From positions 1,054,001 to 1,118,000 of the forward strand of contig NZ_CP084874.1 in NCBI RefSeq assembly GCF_020526085.1: a stretch of 64,000 nucleotides of DNA, in the 5' to 3' direction. The translations under genes and the position numbers were made by a program. Below are positions 24,879 through 34,201 of this stretch, in pieces. The notes beneath the pieces were generated by a model. That model did not search any database, had not been told where the DNA came from, and worked only from the letters and a program-made list of their open reading frames with translations. Every line of letters starts with the position of its first letter. Within the stretch, counting starts at the first letter, position 1. Source of the stretch: Klebsiella africana (GTDB lineage: Bacteria > Pseudomonadota > Gammaproteobacteria > Enterobacterales > Enterobacteriaceae).

Positions 24879-24912
24879 GCGCGGCGCGATCCGGATTCCA
24901 GTTGCGCCGCGC
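24879..24912. terminator. GC hairpin after hmuV containing repeat copy 2
   Basis: GCGCGGCGC (24879-24887) pairs perfectly with GCGCCGCGC (24904-24912) across a 16-base loop, just beyond the hmuV stop at 24918. It probably limits transcription from the heme operon, though no T-run is present. Bases 24879-24905 are the second copy of the 27-bp repeat. Confidence 0.5.
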
Positions 24913-24917
24913 GGGGG

Positions 24918-25697
24918 TTACGGCGCCAGATAAACCTGGGGGACCGCGTTGTCCGGGTGCTGGACGAGGCGGACATCCGCCCCGTACCAGCGATGGATAA
25001 CCGGCTGCTGGATCACCTCCTGCGGCGTGCCCTGGGCGACGAGATTTCCCTGGTGGAGCAGCAGAATGCGGTCGGCCCACAGGGCGGCGAGGTTAAGGTC
25101 ATGCAGCACCACGCAGACATGCAGTTGCCCGCCGGCGGTGAGCCGTTTGAGCAAACGCAGCAGGTGCTGCTGATAGTAAAGGTCCAGCGCCGAGGTGGGC
25201 TCATCGAGAAACAGCCAGCCCTGCGGCGCGCCGTCGCGCCATAGCTGCGCCAGACAGCGGGCCAGCTGTACCCGCTGCTGCTCGCCGCCGGAGAGGCCGG
25301 GATAGCGGCGACCGGCAAGGCCATCGCAGCCGGTGACGGCCATCACCGCCGCCAGCACCGCCGGATCCGCCGTCGCGCCCCACGGTGAGCGTCCCATGGC
25401 AATGACCGTTTCCACCGTCCAGTCGGCCTGCAGGGCCGTTCGCTGCAGCATGACCGCCCGCCGGCGCGACAGCGCCTCGGGGGACCAGGCCTCCAGCGGC
25501 TTGCCTGCAAGATGGCGGGTGCCGCTGTCCGGAGTCAGATAGCCGGTCAACAGGCGCAGCAGAGTGGATTTCCCGGCGCCGTTCGGCCCGATAAGCGCCG
25601 TCATCTCGCCGCCGCGCAGCGCGACGGAGACGTTGTCGATAATCTGTCGTTTACCAAGGTGAAGTGACAGCCCCTGGGCGCAGTATTCATTAACCAT
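24918..25697 (-). CDS. hmuV: Heme ABC transporter ATP-binding protein
   Basis: A 259-residue ATPase that powers heme import across the inner membrane. Walker A GPNGAGKSTLLRLL, signature LSGGEQQRVQLARCL, Walker B WLFLDEPTSALD and the switch His region (VVLHDLNLAALW) are all intact. It is the last gene of the hmuSTUV order and overlaps hmuU by eight bases. It partners HmuU and receives heme from HmuT. Confidence 0.94.
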   Translation of the reverse strand: MVNEYCAQGLSLHLGKRQIIDNVSVALRGGEMTALIGPNGAGKSTLLRLLTGYLTPDSGTRHLAGKPLEAWSPEALSRRRAVMLQRTALQADWTVETVIAMGRSPWGATADPAVLAAVMAVTGCDGLAGRRYPGLSGGEQQRVQLARCLAQLWRDGAPQGWLFLDEPTSALDLYYQQHLLRLLKRLTAGGQLHVCVVLHDLNLAALWADRILLLHQGNLVAQGTPQEVIQQPVIHRWYGADVRLVQHPDNAVPQVYLAP

Positions 25698-26685
25698 GTC
25701 TGGAGTTCTCCCGACGAAAGACCAGCCACAGAAACCAGGGGGCGCCCAGCAGGCTGGTGAGCAGACCGACCGGTATCTCCGCCGGCGCCGCCACGGTGCG
25801 GGCCAGGGTGTCGGCCAGCAGAAGCAGGATCGCGCCGGCCAGCAGCGAGCCGGGGATCAGTCCGCGATGGTCCGGTCCCAGCCACAGGCGCATCAGGTGC
25901 GGCACCACCAGGCCGATAAAGCCGATGACTCCGCTGATGGCCACCGCGACGGCCACCAGCACCGCGCTGCACAGCAGCAGCCAGCGCTGCAGCGCCTGCA
26001 CCTTGACCCCAAGATAGTGCGCCTCTTCATCGCCAAGCTGCAGCAGATTGAGGCGGGACGCCATCCACCACACCGCCAGCGCCGCCGGGATAATCAAGGT
26101 CGCGGCCACCAGCAGCGTCGGCCATTCGGCCTGGCCCAGGCTGCCCATTCCCCACAGCGATAGCTGGCGCAGCTGGGCGTCATTGCTCAGCCAGGACAGG
26201 ACGCCGACCAGCGCGCCGCACAGCGCGTTGATGGCGATCCCCACCAGCAGCAGGCGCGACAGCGAACCCTCATCCGCCCGGCTGAGGATGAAAATCACCA
26301 CCATCACCGCCAGGCTGCCAATAAACGCCGCCAGCATCGGCATATACAGGGCGATCAGCCCCGCAGCGGAGAACGGGAGCACCAGCCAACTGGCCACCGC
26401 CAGCGCGGCGCCGCTGCTGATGCCCAGCAGGCCCGGGTCGGCAAGCGGGTTGCGAAACAGCCCCTGCATCACGCAGCCGGAGAGGGCCAGCGCTGCGCCC
26501 ACCAGCAGGGCCAGCAGCACCCGCGGCAGACGGATGGTCAGCCAGATGTGGCGCAGTATCTCATCCCCGGAAGGCAGCAGGTTGACCAGCGGCAAGCGCA
26601 TGGCGCCGAGGGTGGTGGCAAACAGCGTCAGGGAGACCAGCAGCAACGTCATCAACAGCAAACGGCGGGCGAGGGCAGGGCGCAT
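25690..26685 (-). CDS. hmuU: Heme ABC transporter permease
   Basis: A 331-residue BtuC/FecCD-type permease with about ten TM helices. Conserved stretches include ALSGCVMQGLFRNPLADPGLLGI and the late motif GVIGFIGLVVPHLMRLWLGPDHR, the ATPase-coupling loop. The first TM follows MRPALARR directly. It overlaps both neighbours by a few bases, so the operon is tightly coupled. Confidence 0.94.
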   Translation of the reverse strand: MRPALARRLLLMTLLLVSLTLFATTLGAMRLPLVNLLPSGDEILRHIWLTIRLPRVLLALLVGAALALSGCVMQGLFRNPLADPGLLGISSGAALAVASWLVLPFSAAGLIALYMPMLAAFIGSLAVMVVIFILSRADEGSLSRLLLVGIAINALCGALVGVLSWLSNDAQLRQLSLWGMGSLGQAEWPTLLVAATLIIPAALAVWWMASRLNLLQLGDEEAHYLGVKVQALQRWLLLCSAVLVAVAVAISGVIGFIGLVVPHLMRLWLGPDHRGLIPGSLLAGAILLLLADTLARTVAAPAEIPVGLLTSLLGAPWFLWLVFRRENSRHG

Positions 26686-27503
26686 CAGGGCAACTGCTCC
26701 GCTTTGTTTCGCAGCGCGATTATCGCCTGCGGTGTGCGCGGCCCGAAGCCCAGCAGGGCCATATCGTCGATCGTCAGCAGCTGTTTATGACGCCCCGCCG
26801 GGGTCTGCGCCAGGCCGGGCAGTTTCCACAGCCCGGCTTCGCCGCCCATCCCTTTGAGACCATCGGCGGAGATCACCACCAGATCCGCCCGGCTGGCGGC
26901 CACCCCTTCCTGCGACATGGCACGATAGTGGTCAAAGCCCTGCATGGCGTTCTGCAACCCGGCGGCGCGAATGGCACCATCGGCCGCGGTGTGCTGCCCG
27001 GCCACCAGGGTATTCATTCCGCCGTGGCTGAGAATAAACAGCACCCGCTTAGCAACCGGCTGCGTTGGAATGGCGGCGATCTGTTGCTGGAGCTGCTGGC
27101 GCAGCGCGTCGCCCGCCGCCGTTTTGCCTAACGCTTCGGCAATGACGGCCACTTTGTTATCGATCGCGGACAGACTTTCGGCGCCCGGCACGTTAACCAC
27201 CTTCACCCCGCTCGCCTGCACCTTGTGTAAGACCAGCGAGGGCTGCGCCTGGGCGCTCGCTAATACCAGCTGCGGGCGTAATGCGAGGATCCCCTCGGCG
27301 TTCAGCTGCCGCAGGTAGCCAACGTCCGGCAGCTTTTGCGCCGCCGGGGGCCAGCTGCTGGTGCTGTCCCGCGCCACCAGGCTCTGTTCCGCGTCAAGGG
27401 CATAGACGATCTCAGTGACATCTCCGCCGAGCGTGACGAGCCGCTCAACGGCGGCGTGGCTCAGCAGCGGGAAAGCGATGAAGAGCAGTAACCAGCGCAT
27501 CAT
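26685..27503 (-). CDS. hmuT: Periplasmic heme-binding protein
   Basis: A 272-residue class III substrate-binding protein with a cleavable signal peptide (MMRWLLLFIAFPLLSHA, then AVERLVTLGG). The two lobes have the expected patterns (GDVTEIVYALDAEQSLVARD, VGYLRQLNAEGILALRPQLVLA) joined by a long helix. It shuttles heme from the outer-membrane receptor to HmuUV. Start and stop overlap hmuS and hmuU. Confidence 0.93.
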   Translation of the reverse strand: MMRWLLLFIAFPLLSHAAVERLVTLGGDVTEIVYALDAEQSLVARDSTSSWPPAAQKLPDVGYLRQLNAEGILALRPQLVLASAQAQPSLVLHKVQASGVKVVNVPGAESLSAIDNKVAVIAEALGKTAAGDALRQQLQQQIAAIPTQPVAKRVLFILSHGGMNTLVAGQHTAADGAIRAAGLQNAMQGFDHYRAMSQEGVAASRADLVVISADGLKGMGGEAGLWKLPGLAQTPAGRHKQLLTIDDMALLGFGPRTPQAIIALRNKAEQLP

Positions 27504-28531
27504 GCGGGCAGCCCTTCACGGGTCAGGTGGTCTACCTGCTGGCGCCATTGCGCCTGCTCGGGGTGGCCCTCGCTGCGCTGGCCATAGAGCTGGGCAATCT
27601 GGGTGCCGTCTTTGGCGAACAGTTCGACGCTGGTGACGTGTCCGTCCGAGGTCGGCTTGCGGGTCACCCACACTTCATCGATGCTCTCTTCGCGCAGATG
27701 CAGGGTAAAGGTGGTATTGAAAATATTCAGCCAGCCGCGCATGGGGGACAGCTTTTCCAGGGCGCCGGTGAAGATCTGCACGCAGCCGCGATTGCCGACG
27801 AAAATCATGATTTCATTACCTTCCTGGCGCACCGTCTCCAGCAGCGACGGCAGCGCATGGCGATCCACGCGGCAGGCGAGATCGTCGCTCACGAGACGAA
27901 AAGCCTGCTGGCGGGAAAGCTGATATTTTCGCAGCAGACCGAAGAACTGGTGAACGTCGGTCATCGCACGCCAGTCGTTCTCCAGGGCGGCGCCGTCGGC
28001 GGTATCGGCATATTTCACCGTCTCCAGCGGGCGCAGGGCCAGCGGTGCCGGCGCCGCCACCCGATATTCCGCGATCAGGGTGTCCCAGGCCGCCATGTTG
28101 GTCTGCGTGGTCGCATAGACTTTCAGCAGGGCATCGCCGTGGTGGTCGAAAAACTGGATGCTCTGACGGCCATTATCGTTCAGATGGAAGGCGCTGGCCC
28201 ACTGGCTGAGGAACAGGCGCAGGTCGAGCGCGCGCGGGTTTAGCACCAGCCCGGCGTGGCCGCTGAGGTGCTGGTGCGTGAACTGGCCCACCTGCTCATG
28301 CACGGCATACTCGTTGCGGCAGATGCATTTGGTTTCGCCGACGTGCTCCAGGGCGGCAATCAGCGCCCGGGCGTCATCGCTCAGGCGCACGGCATCATGG
28401 CCGAGGCGGGCGGCGGTCAGCTCGGCTTCGCTGATCCCCATTTCCGCGGCGATGTCGCGGGCATATTTCGCGGTACTGGCCGCTTTGGTGGCCTGGTAGC
28501 GCTGCCACAGGTCAGGTTGTGCATTTGGCAT
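27500..28531 (-). CDS. hmuS: Cytoplasmic heme-handling/degrading protein HmuS
   Basis: A 343-residue HemS/HmuS family protein with two homologous halves, about 1-170 and 180-343 (motifs VGETKCICRNEYAVHEQVG and MIFVGNRGCVQIFTGALEKL...WLNIFNTTFTLHL). It accepts imported heme and releases or transfers it; members are reported as heme-degrading or carrier proteins. The ATG at 28531 is preferred over 28537 because AAGG ends only two bases before the latter. It follows the receptor gene after a GC hairpin. Confidence 0.92.
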   Translation of the reverse strand: MPNAQPDLWQRYQATKAASTAKYARDIAAEMGISEAELTAARLGHDAVRLSDDARALIAALEHVGETKCICRNEYAVHEQVGQFTHQHLSGHAGLVLNPRALDLRLFLSQWASAFHLNDNGRQSIQFFDHHGDALLKVYATTQTNMAAWDTLIAEYRVAAPAPLALRPLETVKYADTADGAALENDWRAMTDVHQFFGLLRKYQLSRQQAFRLVSDDLACRVDRHALPSLLETVRQEGNEIMIFVGNRGCVQIFTGALEKLSPMRGWLNIFNTTFTLHLREESIDEVWVTRKPTSDGHVTSVELFAKDGTQIAQLYGQRSEGHPEQAQWRQQVDHLTREGLPA

Positions 28532-28558
28532 AATCATATCCTTCTCGACGATGAATAT

Positions 28559-28578
28559 CCCCGGCCGGCGGGCCGGGG
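28559..28578. promoter_or_regulatory. GC hairpin between receptor gene and hmuS
   Basis: CCCCGGCC (28559-28566) pairs with GGCCGGGG (28571-28578) around GGCG. It lies in the 70-base gap between receptor and hmuS, both read leftward. It would act as a partial terminator or mRNA-stability element, giving different receptor and transporter levels. Confidence 0.5.
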
Positions 28579-28602
28579 GCAGGTGCGTTATTATTCGGGC
28601 AA

Positions 28603-30966
28603 TCAGAAGTCGACGTTGACGCCCAGCTGCCAGGTGCGGCCCGGCATCACCGCCAGCGCTTTATCGTTGGCGTCCTGGTTGGTGCCGGTCTCGATATTGC
28701 GGCTGCTCAGGTAATCCCAGTATTTACGATCGGTGAGGTTGTAGACCCCGCCATTGAGGCGCACGTTTTTCGCCACCTGCCAGTATGCGGTCCAGTCCAG
28801 CATGCCGTAGCCCGGCACGCGCATATAGTCGCTGCTGGCATCGGTGATGGCGGACCCGCTGTTGCTGTAGCTTTCGCGGTTGGTGGCGGTCGCCTGTTTC
28901 CCTTTGACAAAGGTTGCCGTCAGGGCGGTGCCGTAGCGTTTCGCCGGATCGTCCCACGCCACGCCGACGATGGCTTTCATCGGCGCCACGCTGTCGAGGT
29001 CGACGTATTTATCGCCGCTGTAGCTGGATTTCGATTTCCCTTCGCTATAGCCGAGGGCGAGGGTGGCGCTCAGGCCGTTCACCTGCTCAAACCAGGTGCC
29101 AAAGTTAAATTTGGTGCTGATCTCACCGCCGTAGATATAGGCTTTATCGCGGTTTTCCGCCTGATAAATGGTGTAGATGTTCGACGGCACATTCGTGAAC
29201 TGGCCCGGATTATTGGCGCGGGTATAGCGGGTATAGGCGATAAAGTTCTTATAGCTGTTGTAGAACAGCGCCGTGCGCAGGGTGATGCCTTCGGTGACTT
29301 CCCCTTTCAGCCCCCACTCGAGATTATCGCTGGTTTCCGTCTTCAGATCGGTATTGCCGATCAGGGCATATTGCTGGCTGCCGGCGTAGCTGGAGCCGAG
29401 GTTCCAGGAGCCATACAGCTGGCTGGCATTGGGGAACTGCGCCCCACGCTGGTACTGCAGGTAGGTCATCAGGCGCGGGGTGAGGTCGTACTGGAAGGTC
29501 AACGAGGGCAGAACCTGGGTATCGCTGTTTTTGCCGTACAGATTCGCCACCGACGATTCGGTCAGTACGCTGCTGTTGGCGGCGAGGTCGGACAGATTTT
29601 CCGGCTTCGTTGATTGATGCACCACGCGCACGCCGGGGATGATAGCGAAGTTGTGGCTATCGAGATCGAAGTTGATCTTATCCTGGACGAAGCCGCCGAC
29701 GGTGTAGCTGCGGCTGTCTGCTTCCGGCTGCATGATCTCGCTGTACACGCTGGGGATCGGCGACTGGCTAAATGGCCGCTGGGTTTTGCTGGTGCTGGCG
29801 TTGAAGCCGGCGCTCAGATCGTGGCGGCCCAGGGTTTTCGCCAGCGCGGTCTGCAGGCCCCAGGTGTCGGTATCGTAGTTGGAGTTCACCGTCTGCATGC
29901 TGCGGGTGACGCTGTCCGGCATATAAGTCCAGTCATGGGCTTCGGTATGTTGGTAGTAGATTTTCGTGGAGACGCTGTCGAGGTAGTCGTTCATCGGCGT
30001 CCAGTCATCCTTCAGGCTCAGGCCCCAGCGCCGGGTCTGGCTGGTCTGGTTGGCGGTGCCGATGGTGCTGTTGCCGCTGGAGTCCCAGGTATCGTAGTGG
30101 GTGTGGTTGGTTTTATGGTAATAGTCGAAGGTGCTGGTCAGCTTGTGCTCATCGTTAGGCTGCCAGATCCCGGAGGCCAGAAAGGCATCGGAGTGCCAGT
30201 TCGCCGGGTAGGCGTCGACGGTGCCGCTGTTGTTCTCGGTTTCCTGGCCGTCACGGCGGCTGTAGACCAAAATGCCGCGCAGGAACTCGTCCCCGCCGGC
30301 GACGGTCACCCCGTTGTGCCAGCTGCGATCCGCAGAGTCGTAACCGCTGCGGTAGCCGAAGGCGCTGGTCTTGCCCGGGCGCAGGTAATCATCCGCCGAT
30401 TTCGGGCGGAAGGAGACATTTCCCCCGATAGCGCTGTTGGCCGTTTCCGTCGAGGTGGCGCCGGACTGGATATCCACGCTGCCGTACATATACGGGTCGA
30501 TATAATCCCGGCCGATGCCGAAGGTGTTGAGCCCGGCGCGGCCGATGTAGCCGCGGCCGGTGGCGTTGGGCTGGGCGATACCGTCCACGTCGATGCCGAC
30601 GCGGTTGCTCTCCATACCGCGAATGTTATAGCCGGTGTAGCCCCCGCGGTCGAAGCCGCTTTTACCGTTGCCGGAGCCGCCGCTGGCCCCGGTGGCGCTG
30701 ATGAGCGGCTCATAGCGCATGATCGAGCCGAAATCGTTAGCGCCTTTATTCTCCAGCTCCCGGGCGCTGATGCTGTGTTCGCTACCGGCTTTCTGCACCG
30801 GCGCGGGAGCGGTGACGGTCATTTGTTCCGAGGTGTCATCTACTGCCTCGCCGCTAACGGCGGAAGTGTCTGCTGCGACGGCAGAAGTCTGGTAAATTGC
30901 TGCAAGCAAAGAGGTCACCAGCAGGCGTTTTTTACACCATGCTGCTGACGGAGTCGATTTGTACAT
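28603..30966 (-). CDS. hmuR: TonB-dependent heme/hemoglobin receptor
   Basis: A 787-residue outer-membrane receptor. Signal peptide MYKSTPSAAWCKKRLLVTSL...TSAVAA, TonB box EQMTVTAP, plug domain about 60-200 (DFGSIMRYEP, YNIRGMESNRVGIDVDGIAQ), then a 22-strand barrel ending in Phe (LGVNVDF). It is longer than the classic Yersinia HmuR (about 680 residues). The family assignment comes from plug motifs and from the downstream hmuSTUV genes, so ligand specificity (heme versus hemoprotein) is uncertain. The ATG at 30966 gives a better signal peptide than the GTG three codons earlier. A Fur box lies upstream. Confidence 0.88.
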   Translation of the reverse strand: MYKSTPSAAWCKKRLLVTSLLAAIYQTSAVAADTSAVSGEAVDDTSEQMTVTAPAPVQKAGSEHSISARELENKGANDFGSIMRYEPLISATGASGGSGNGKSGFDRGGYTGYNIRGMESNRVGIDVDGIAQPNATGRGYIGRAGLNTFGIGRDYIDPYMYGSVDIQSGATSTETANSAIGGNVSFRPKSADDYLRPGKTSAFGYRSGYDSADRSWHNGVTVAGGDEFLRGILVYSRRDGQETENNSGTVDAYPANWHSDAFLASGIWQPNDEHKLTSTFDYYHKTNHTHYDTWDSSGNSTIGTANQTSQTRRWGLSLKDDWTPMNDYLDSVSTKIYYQHTEAHDWTYMPDSVTRSMQTVNSNYDTDTWGLQTALAKTLGRHDLSAGFNASTSKTQRPFSQSPIPSVYSEIMQPEADSRSYTVGGFVQDKINFDLDSHNFAIIPGVRVVHQSTKPENLSDLAANSSVLTESSVANLYGKNSDTQVLPSLTFQYDLTPRLMTYLQYQRGAQFPNASQLYGSWNLGSSYAGSQQYALIGNTDLKTETSDNLEWGLKGEVTEGITLRTALFYNSYKNFIAYTRYTRANNPGQFTNVPSNIYTIYQAENRDKAYIYGGEISTKFNFGTWFEQVNGLSATLALGYSEGKSKSSYSGDKYVDLDSVAPMKAIVGVAWDDPAKRYGTALTATFVKGKQATATNRESYSNSGSAITDASSDYMRVPGYGMLDWTAYWQVAKNVRLNGGVYNLTDRKYWDYLSSRNIETGTNQDANDKALAVMPGRTWQLGVNVDF

Positions 30967-31080
30967 AGTCGCCACGCCTTGATCGTTATTAGTATCGGCT
31001 CACGCGTTACTTCCAGAGTTGCAGGTTGCTCCGTCTTTTCCGTTGCGGATGGGGTCTTACTCCATTTGTTGATTGCGAAT

Positions 31081-31099
31081 GGTAATGATAGGTATTATC
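31081..31099. promoter_or_regulatory. Fur box of the heme uptake operon
   Basis: GGTAATGATAGGTATTATC matches the 19-bp Fur consensus at 15 positions (mismatches at 2, 11, 12 and 13). It sits 115 bp before the receptor start and 82 bp before the divergent SelT/SelW-like gene, so iron-dependent control of both is likely. Confidence 0.75.
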
Positions 31100-31181
31100 G
31101 TTTGCAACAAAATAATCATGTGTTCTTCATTTAAACTGCACTTTGTTTACAATTTGCCCTTTCAGACTTAGCGAGACGACG

Positions 31182-31475
31182 ATGAACTCAAAAGCGGCCA
31201 TCACCATCACCTACTGTTCCCAGTGCAACTGGATGCTGCGCGCCAGCTGGATGGCGCAGGAGCTGTTACATACTTTCAGCACCGACATCGCCTCGGTGAC
31301 GCTGGTGCCGGGGACCGGCGGGATCTTCACGATCGATGTCGACGGTCAGCAGATCTGGGAGCGCAAGCAGGATGGTGGTTTTCCGGATGCGGCCGAGCTG
31401 AAACGCCGGGTGCGCGATGTCTGCTTCCCGGAGAAGCCGCTGGGCCATGTGGATAAAGGTGACCAGAAGGGGTGA
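31182..31475 (+). CDS. SelT/SelW/SelH-family (Rdx) protein
   Basis: A 97-residue thioredoxin-like protein. It begins MNSKAAITITYCSQCNWMLRA, with a CxxC (Cys-Ser-Gln-Cys) where eukaryotic SelW has CxxU, and has the family's late strand GTGGIFTIDVDGQQIWERKQ and GGFPDAAELKRRVRD. It is probably a small redox protein; the bacterial substrate is unknown. The ATG at 31182 is preferred over a TTG upstream. It is divergent from the heme receptor across a Fur box, hinting at expression under iron limitation. Confidence 0.85.
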   Translation: MNSKAAITITYCSQCNWMLRASWMAQELLHTFSTDIASVTLVPGTGGIFTIDVDGQQIWERKQDGGFPDAAELKRRVRDVCFPEKPLGHVDKGDQKG

Positions 31476-31481
31476 CAACCC

Positions 31482-31506
31482 CCTCCGGACGACCAGCGTC
31501 CGGAGG
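31482..31506. terminator. Hairpin between convergent genes
   Basis: CCTCCGGACG (31482-31491) pairs with CGTCCGGAGG (31497-31506) around ACCAG, between the stops of the SelT/SelW-like gene and the TPP enzyme gene. It has a perfect stem but no clear T-run. Confidence 0.6.
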
Positions 31507-31514
31507 AGAAGCCG

Positions 31515-33224
31515 TTAGCGGGCTAACTGCACGTCAACCAGCACGCTTTGTCGGCGAGTGCGTATGAGGGTGACCGCCTCTTCCAGCACGCCGGGGAGAT
31601 CTTCGGCCCGGGAAACCGACAGGGCCGCCGCGCGGCTGGAGGCGGCGATGGCGGCGAAATCCGGCGAGGTGGTAAAGGCGGTGGCCGGGATGGTCTCCGC
31701 GCGGGCTGCGTAGCCGTCCGGATAGAGCGCTTTGGTGCCGCCCGCGACGGCGCCCCATCCGCCATTGTTTCCGATCACAATAAGGACAGGCAGCTTCATT
31801 ACCTCCGCAATATGGTGGCAGACCGCTGGGTTGGCGAACAGGTACGACCCGTCGCCGACGGCGGCAATAATCAGTTCTTCCCGGCGCGCAAGCTGCAGCC
31901 CCAGCGCGATGGGCAGGGCTTCGCCCAGGCCGCCGGCCAGCGCCTCCTGGTAATAGCTCTCGGCGTGGGTCAGCCCGGCGAACTGCGGCAGCGTGGTCAG
32001 TTCAGAGACGATCCGGCCGTGATGCTGATTGGCCAGATGGCCGAGGCAGTAGCTGAGCCAGGGTTTGGTAATGGCCCCGGTCTGGCTGGCATGCAAGAGC
32101 GCATCGCGCTGGTTTTTCTGTTGCTGGATCCGATGGAGCGTATATGCCGCCCGCTCCGCCACATGCTGCTGGCGGGCGGCCTGCAATGGATGGAGTGCCT
32201 CTTCCAGCAGGCCAAAGACTTCATCGGTCTCGCCTGCCAGGTTGATGTCCGCGCGATAGCCGCGCACTGGATAGCGGGAGAAGAGCGGGTCGGGGCCCAT
32301 CTGGATCACTGTGCAGTCCTGGCGACAGTCGCCCTCGGCGATCATCCACGGCGCCTGCGAGTCGACCACCAGAATGACATCGGCGTCGGCGAGCCAGACG
32401 CTGGGATCGGCCCCGGCGAGCAGGGGATTATCGGCGCTCAGGGTAACCTCGGTGCCCCAGTATTCCACCAGCGGGATCGCCCATTCGCGCACCAGACTAT
32501 CGAGGCGCGCAAAGCCTTCCGCCGTTCGGGCGCCGCGCTGGGCGAAGATGACGGGATGTCTGGCACAGGCGATTGCCTCGGCTGCACGGGCGATATCTTC
32601 CCGGACTGGCGCATAGCGGACCGGCTGCTGCGAAGGGCCAGCCTGCAGCGCGGCCTCATCGACGGCAAAGGTTTCGCACAGTGGCTCACGCGGTAAGCTC
32701 AGGTAGACCGGCCCTTTCGGCAGGGAGCTGGCAATCGCCCAGGCCCGGTCAACATGCTCGCCGATCTGATCGGCCAGCCGCAATTCAAAATCCCACTTCA
32801 CGGATTCACGGATCAGCGCCGCCTGGTCGCGCATCTCCTGGCCGTAGCCAATCGGCGTATTACGGCAGCCGAAGTGGGAATGTTCGCTAATCGGCGTGCG
32901 GCCGCCAAAAATCAGCACCGGAATATTGCTGTTCGCCAGATTGATGACACCGCAAGCGGCGTTGGCTAACCCGACGTTGGTGTGAACCATCACCGCCTGC
33001 ACCTTGCCGGTGCCGAGGTAGTAGCCATGCGCCATGCCGATGGCGGCGTTTTCATGCGGGCAGATCACTAACTCCGGTACCTTTTGCCCGGTCGCCCGGG
33101 CCTTTGCCCAGGCTTCAATCACCGGCGGGTAATCGGTACCCGAGTTAATAAAAATATATGCCACGTCCAGCGCCTGTAGCCGATGCAGTAACAGTTCAGC
33201 AGCCGATAATGTGATAGAGGCCAT
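31515..33224 (-). CDS. Thiamine pyrophosphate enzyme (acetolactate synthase-like)
   Basis: A 569-residue TPP-dependent enzyme with the usual three domains. The N-terminal PYR domain has the catalytic Glu in ICPHENAAIGMAHGYY (about residue 58), the middle domain runs about 195-330, and the C-terminal PP domain has the cofactor motif GDGSYLFANPAV...VIGNN (about 455-485). The overall pattern is that of acetolactate synthase/benzoylformate decarboxylase-like proteins. It lacks a small regulatory subunit nearby, so it is more likely a 2-oxoacid decarboxylase or carboligase of unknown substrate. An AEC transporter gene lies immediately upstream. Confidence 0.8.
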   Translation of the reverse strand: MASITLSAAELLLHRLQALDVAYIFINSGTDYPPVIEAWAKARATGQKVPELVICPHENAAIGMAHGYYLGTGKVQAVMVHTNVGLANAACGVINLANSNIPVLIFGGRTPISEHSHFGCRNTPIGYGQEMRDQAALIRESVKWDFELRLADQIGEHVDRAWAIASSLPKGPVYLSLPREPLCETFAVDEAALQAGPSQQPVRYAPVREDIARAAEAIACARHPVIFAQRGARTAEGFARLDSLVREWAIPLVEYWGTEVTLSADNPLLAGADPSVWLADADVILVVDSQAPWMIAEGDCRQDCTVIQMGPDPLFSRYPVRGYRADINLAGETDEVFGLLEEALHPLQAARQQHVAERAAYTLHRIQQQKNQRDALLHASQTGAITKPWLSYCLGHLANQHHGRIVSELTTLPQFAGLTHAESYYQEALAGGLGEALPIALGLQLARREELIIAAVGDGSYLFANPAVCHHIAEVMKLPVLIVIGNNGGWGAVAGGTKALYPDGYAARAETIPATAFTTSPDFAAIAASSRAAALSVSRAEDLPGVLEEAVTLIRTRRQSVLVDVQLAR

Positions 33225-33259
33225 ATTCTCTCCGTATTCACGCGGTGTAATCGCGGTAA

Positions 33260-34201
33260 TTAAAAGGTTAAGAAAATAAATCCGCCCATCGTAATGATGG
33301 AGGCAATAATACTCAGCGCCATCGTCGAGGCCATTTCCTGCTCGCCGGTTTTATACTGCATGGCAATAATTATCGCGATGGAGCCTACCGGGATTGCCAT
33401 CGTCAATACGACTTCCTTTATTTGCTCCATGCTGAAGCCCATTTTTAATAACAGGAGATAACAGGCGCCGGGGACCAGAATATTGCGGGCGATAACGGTG
33501 ATAATGGTAGCGGTGGTGATAACAATGCTGCGCGTATAGAGCACGATCCCGGCGGCGAACAGCGCCAGTCCGCCAGAGGCTTTACCCAGCAGACCCAGCG
33601 ACATCGAGATTGTCTGTGGAATATGGATATCCGCCAGCACGATGATCAGGGCGATCACCGGTGACCAGACCACAGGTTGTTTAATGGCGTTTATCACCCG
33701 TGTGCCAAAGGAGATGTGCTGGCTCTTATCGCCGGTGGCGACCGACATCAGAATCATTACCAGCGGTAGCTGGAAGACGTTTTGCGTGATGCTGGACACG
33801 GTGATCAGCGACGCGCTGACGGTGCCAAATAAAAAGGCCAGCACCGAAGTGCCGATAAACGGAACTGCCGGCGAGCCGATGGCCAGCGCTTGCAAGGTGC
33901 TGAGGGCGAGGTCGCGTCGAAACAGATAGCGGGCAGCTAATAACGGAATAACGAAACTGAGAATCAACGCCAGGATAATAGCGACAGCGACCGGGCCCAT
34001 AGTCATGACAATGTGTCGCGGCGTCATCACCATATTGCTGAAAATACTCAGCGGCAATGCATAGAGCATCACAATTTTATTGATGTCTCCTGCCTGCTGC
34101 CAGTTAAAGTCTTTTCGTTTACCGCTTATATAGCCGATGATGACGGTAATGATGACCGGTAATATAGCGCCTGAAATTAATAGAATATTGTTCTGTGTCA
34201 T
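33260..34201 (-). CDS. AEC-family transporter
   Basis: A 313-residue protein with about ten TM helices in the two five-helix halves typical of the auxin efflux carrier family (first half TQNNILLISGAILPVIITVIIGY..., second half starting near VVWSPVIALIIVLADIHIP). AEC members in bacteria move small organic acids such as malonate or malate. It is transcribed just before the TPP enzyme (35-bp gap), so it may supply that enzyme's 2-oxoacid substrate. Confidence 0.82.
   Translation of the reverse strand: MTQNNILLISGAILPVIITVIIGYISGKRKDFNWQQAGDINKIVMLYALPLSIFSNMVMTPRHIVMTMGPVAVAIILALILSFVIPLLAARYLFRRDLALSTLQALAIGSPAVPFIGTSVLAFLFGTVSASLITVSSITQNVFQLPLVMILMSVATGDKSQHISFGTRVINAIKQPVVWSPVIALIIVLADIHIPQTISMSLGLLGKASGGLALFAAGIVLYTRSIVITTATIITVIARNILVPGACYLLLLKMGFSMEQIKEVVLTMAIPVGSIAIIIAMQYKTGEQEMASTMALSIIASIITMGGFIFLTF

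Noticed and set aside
29614..30948. 444-codon plus-strand open frame across the heme receptor
   Set aside because: It mirrors the receptor gene in the opposite strand, has a Gly/Ala/Val bias and no domain; the receptor is complete.
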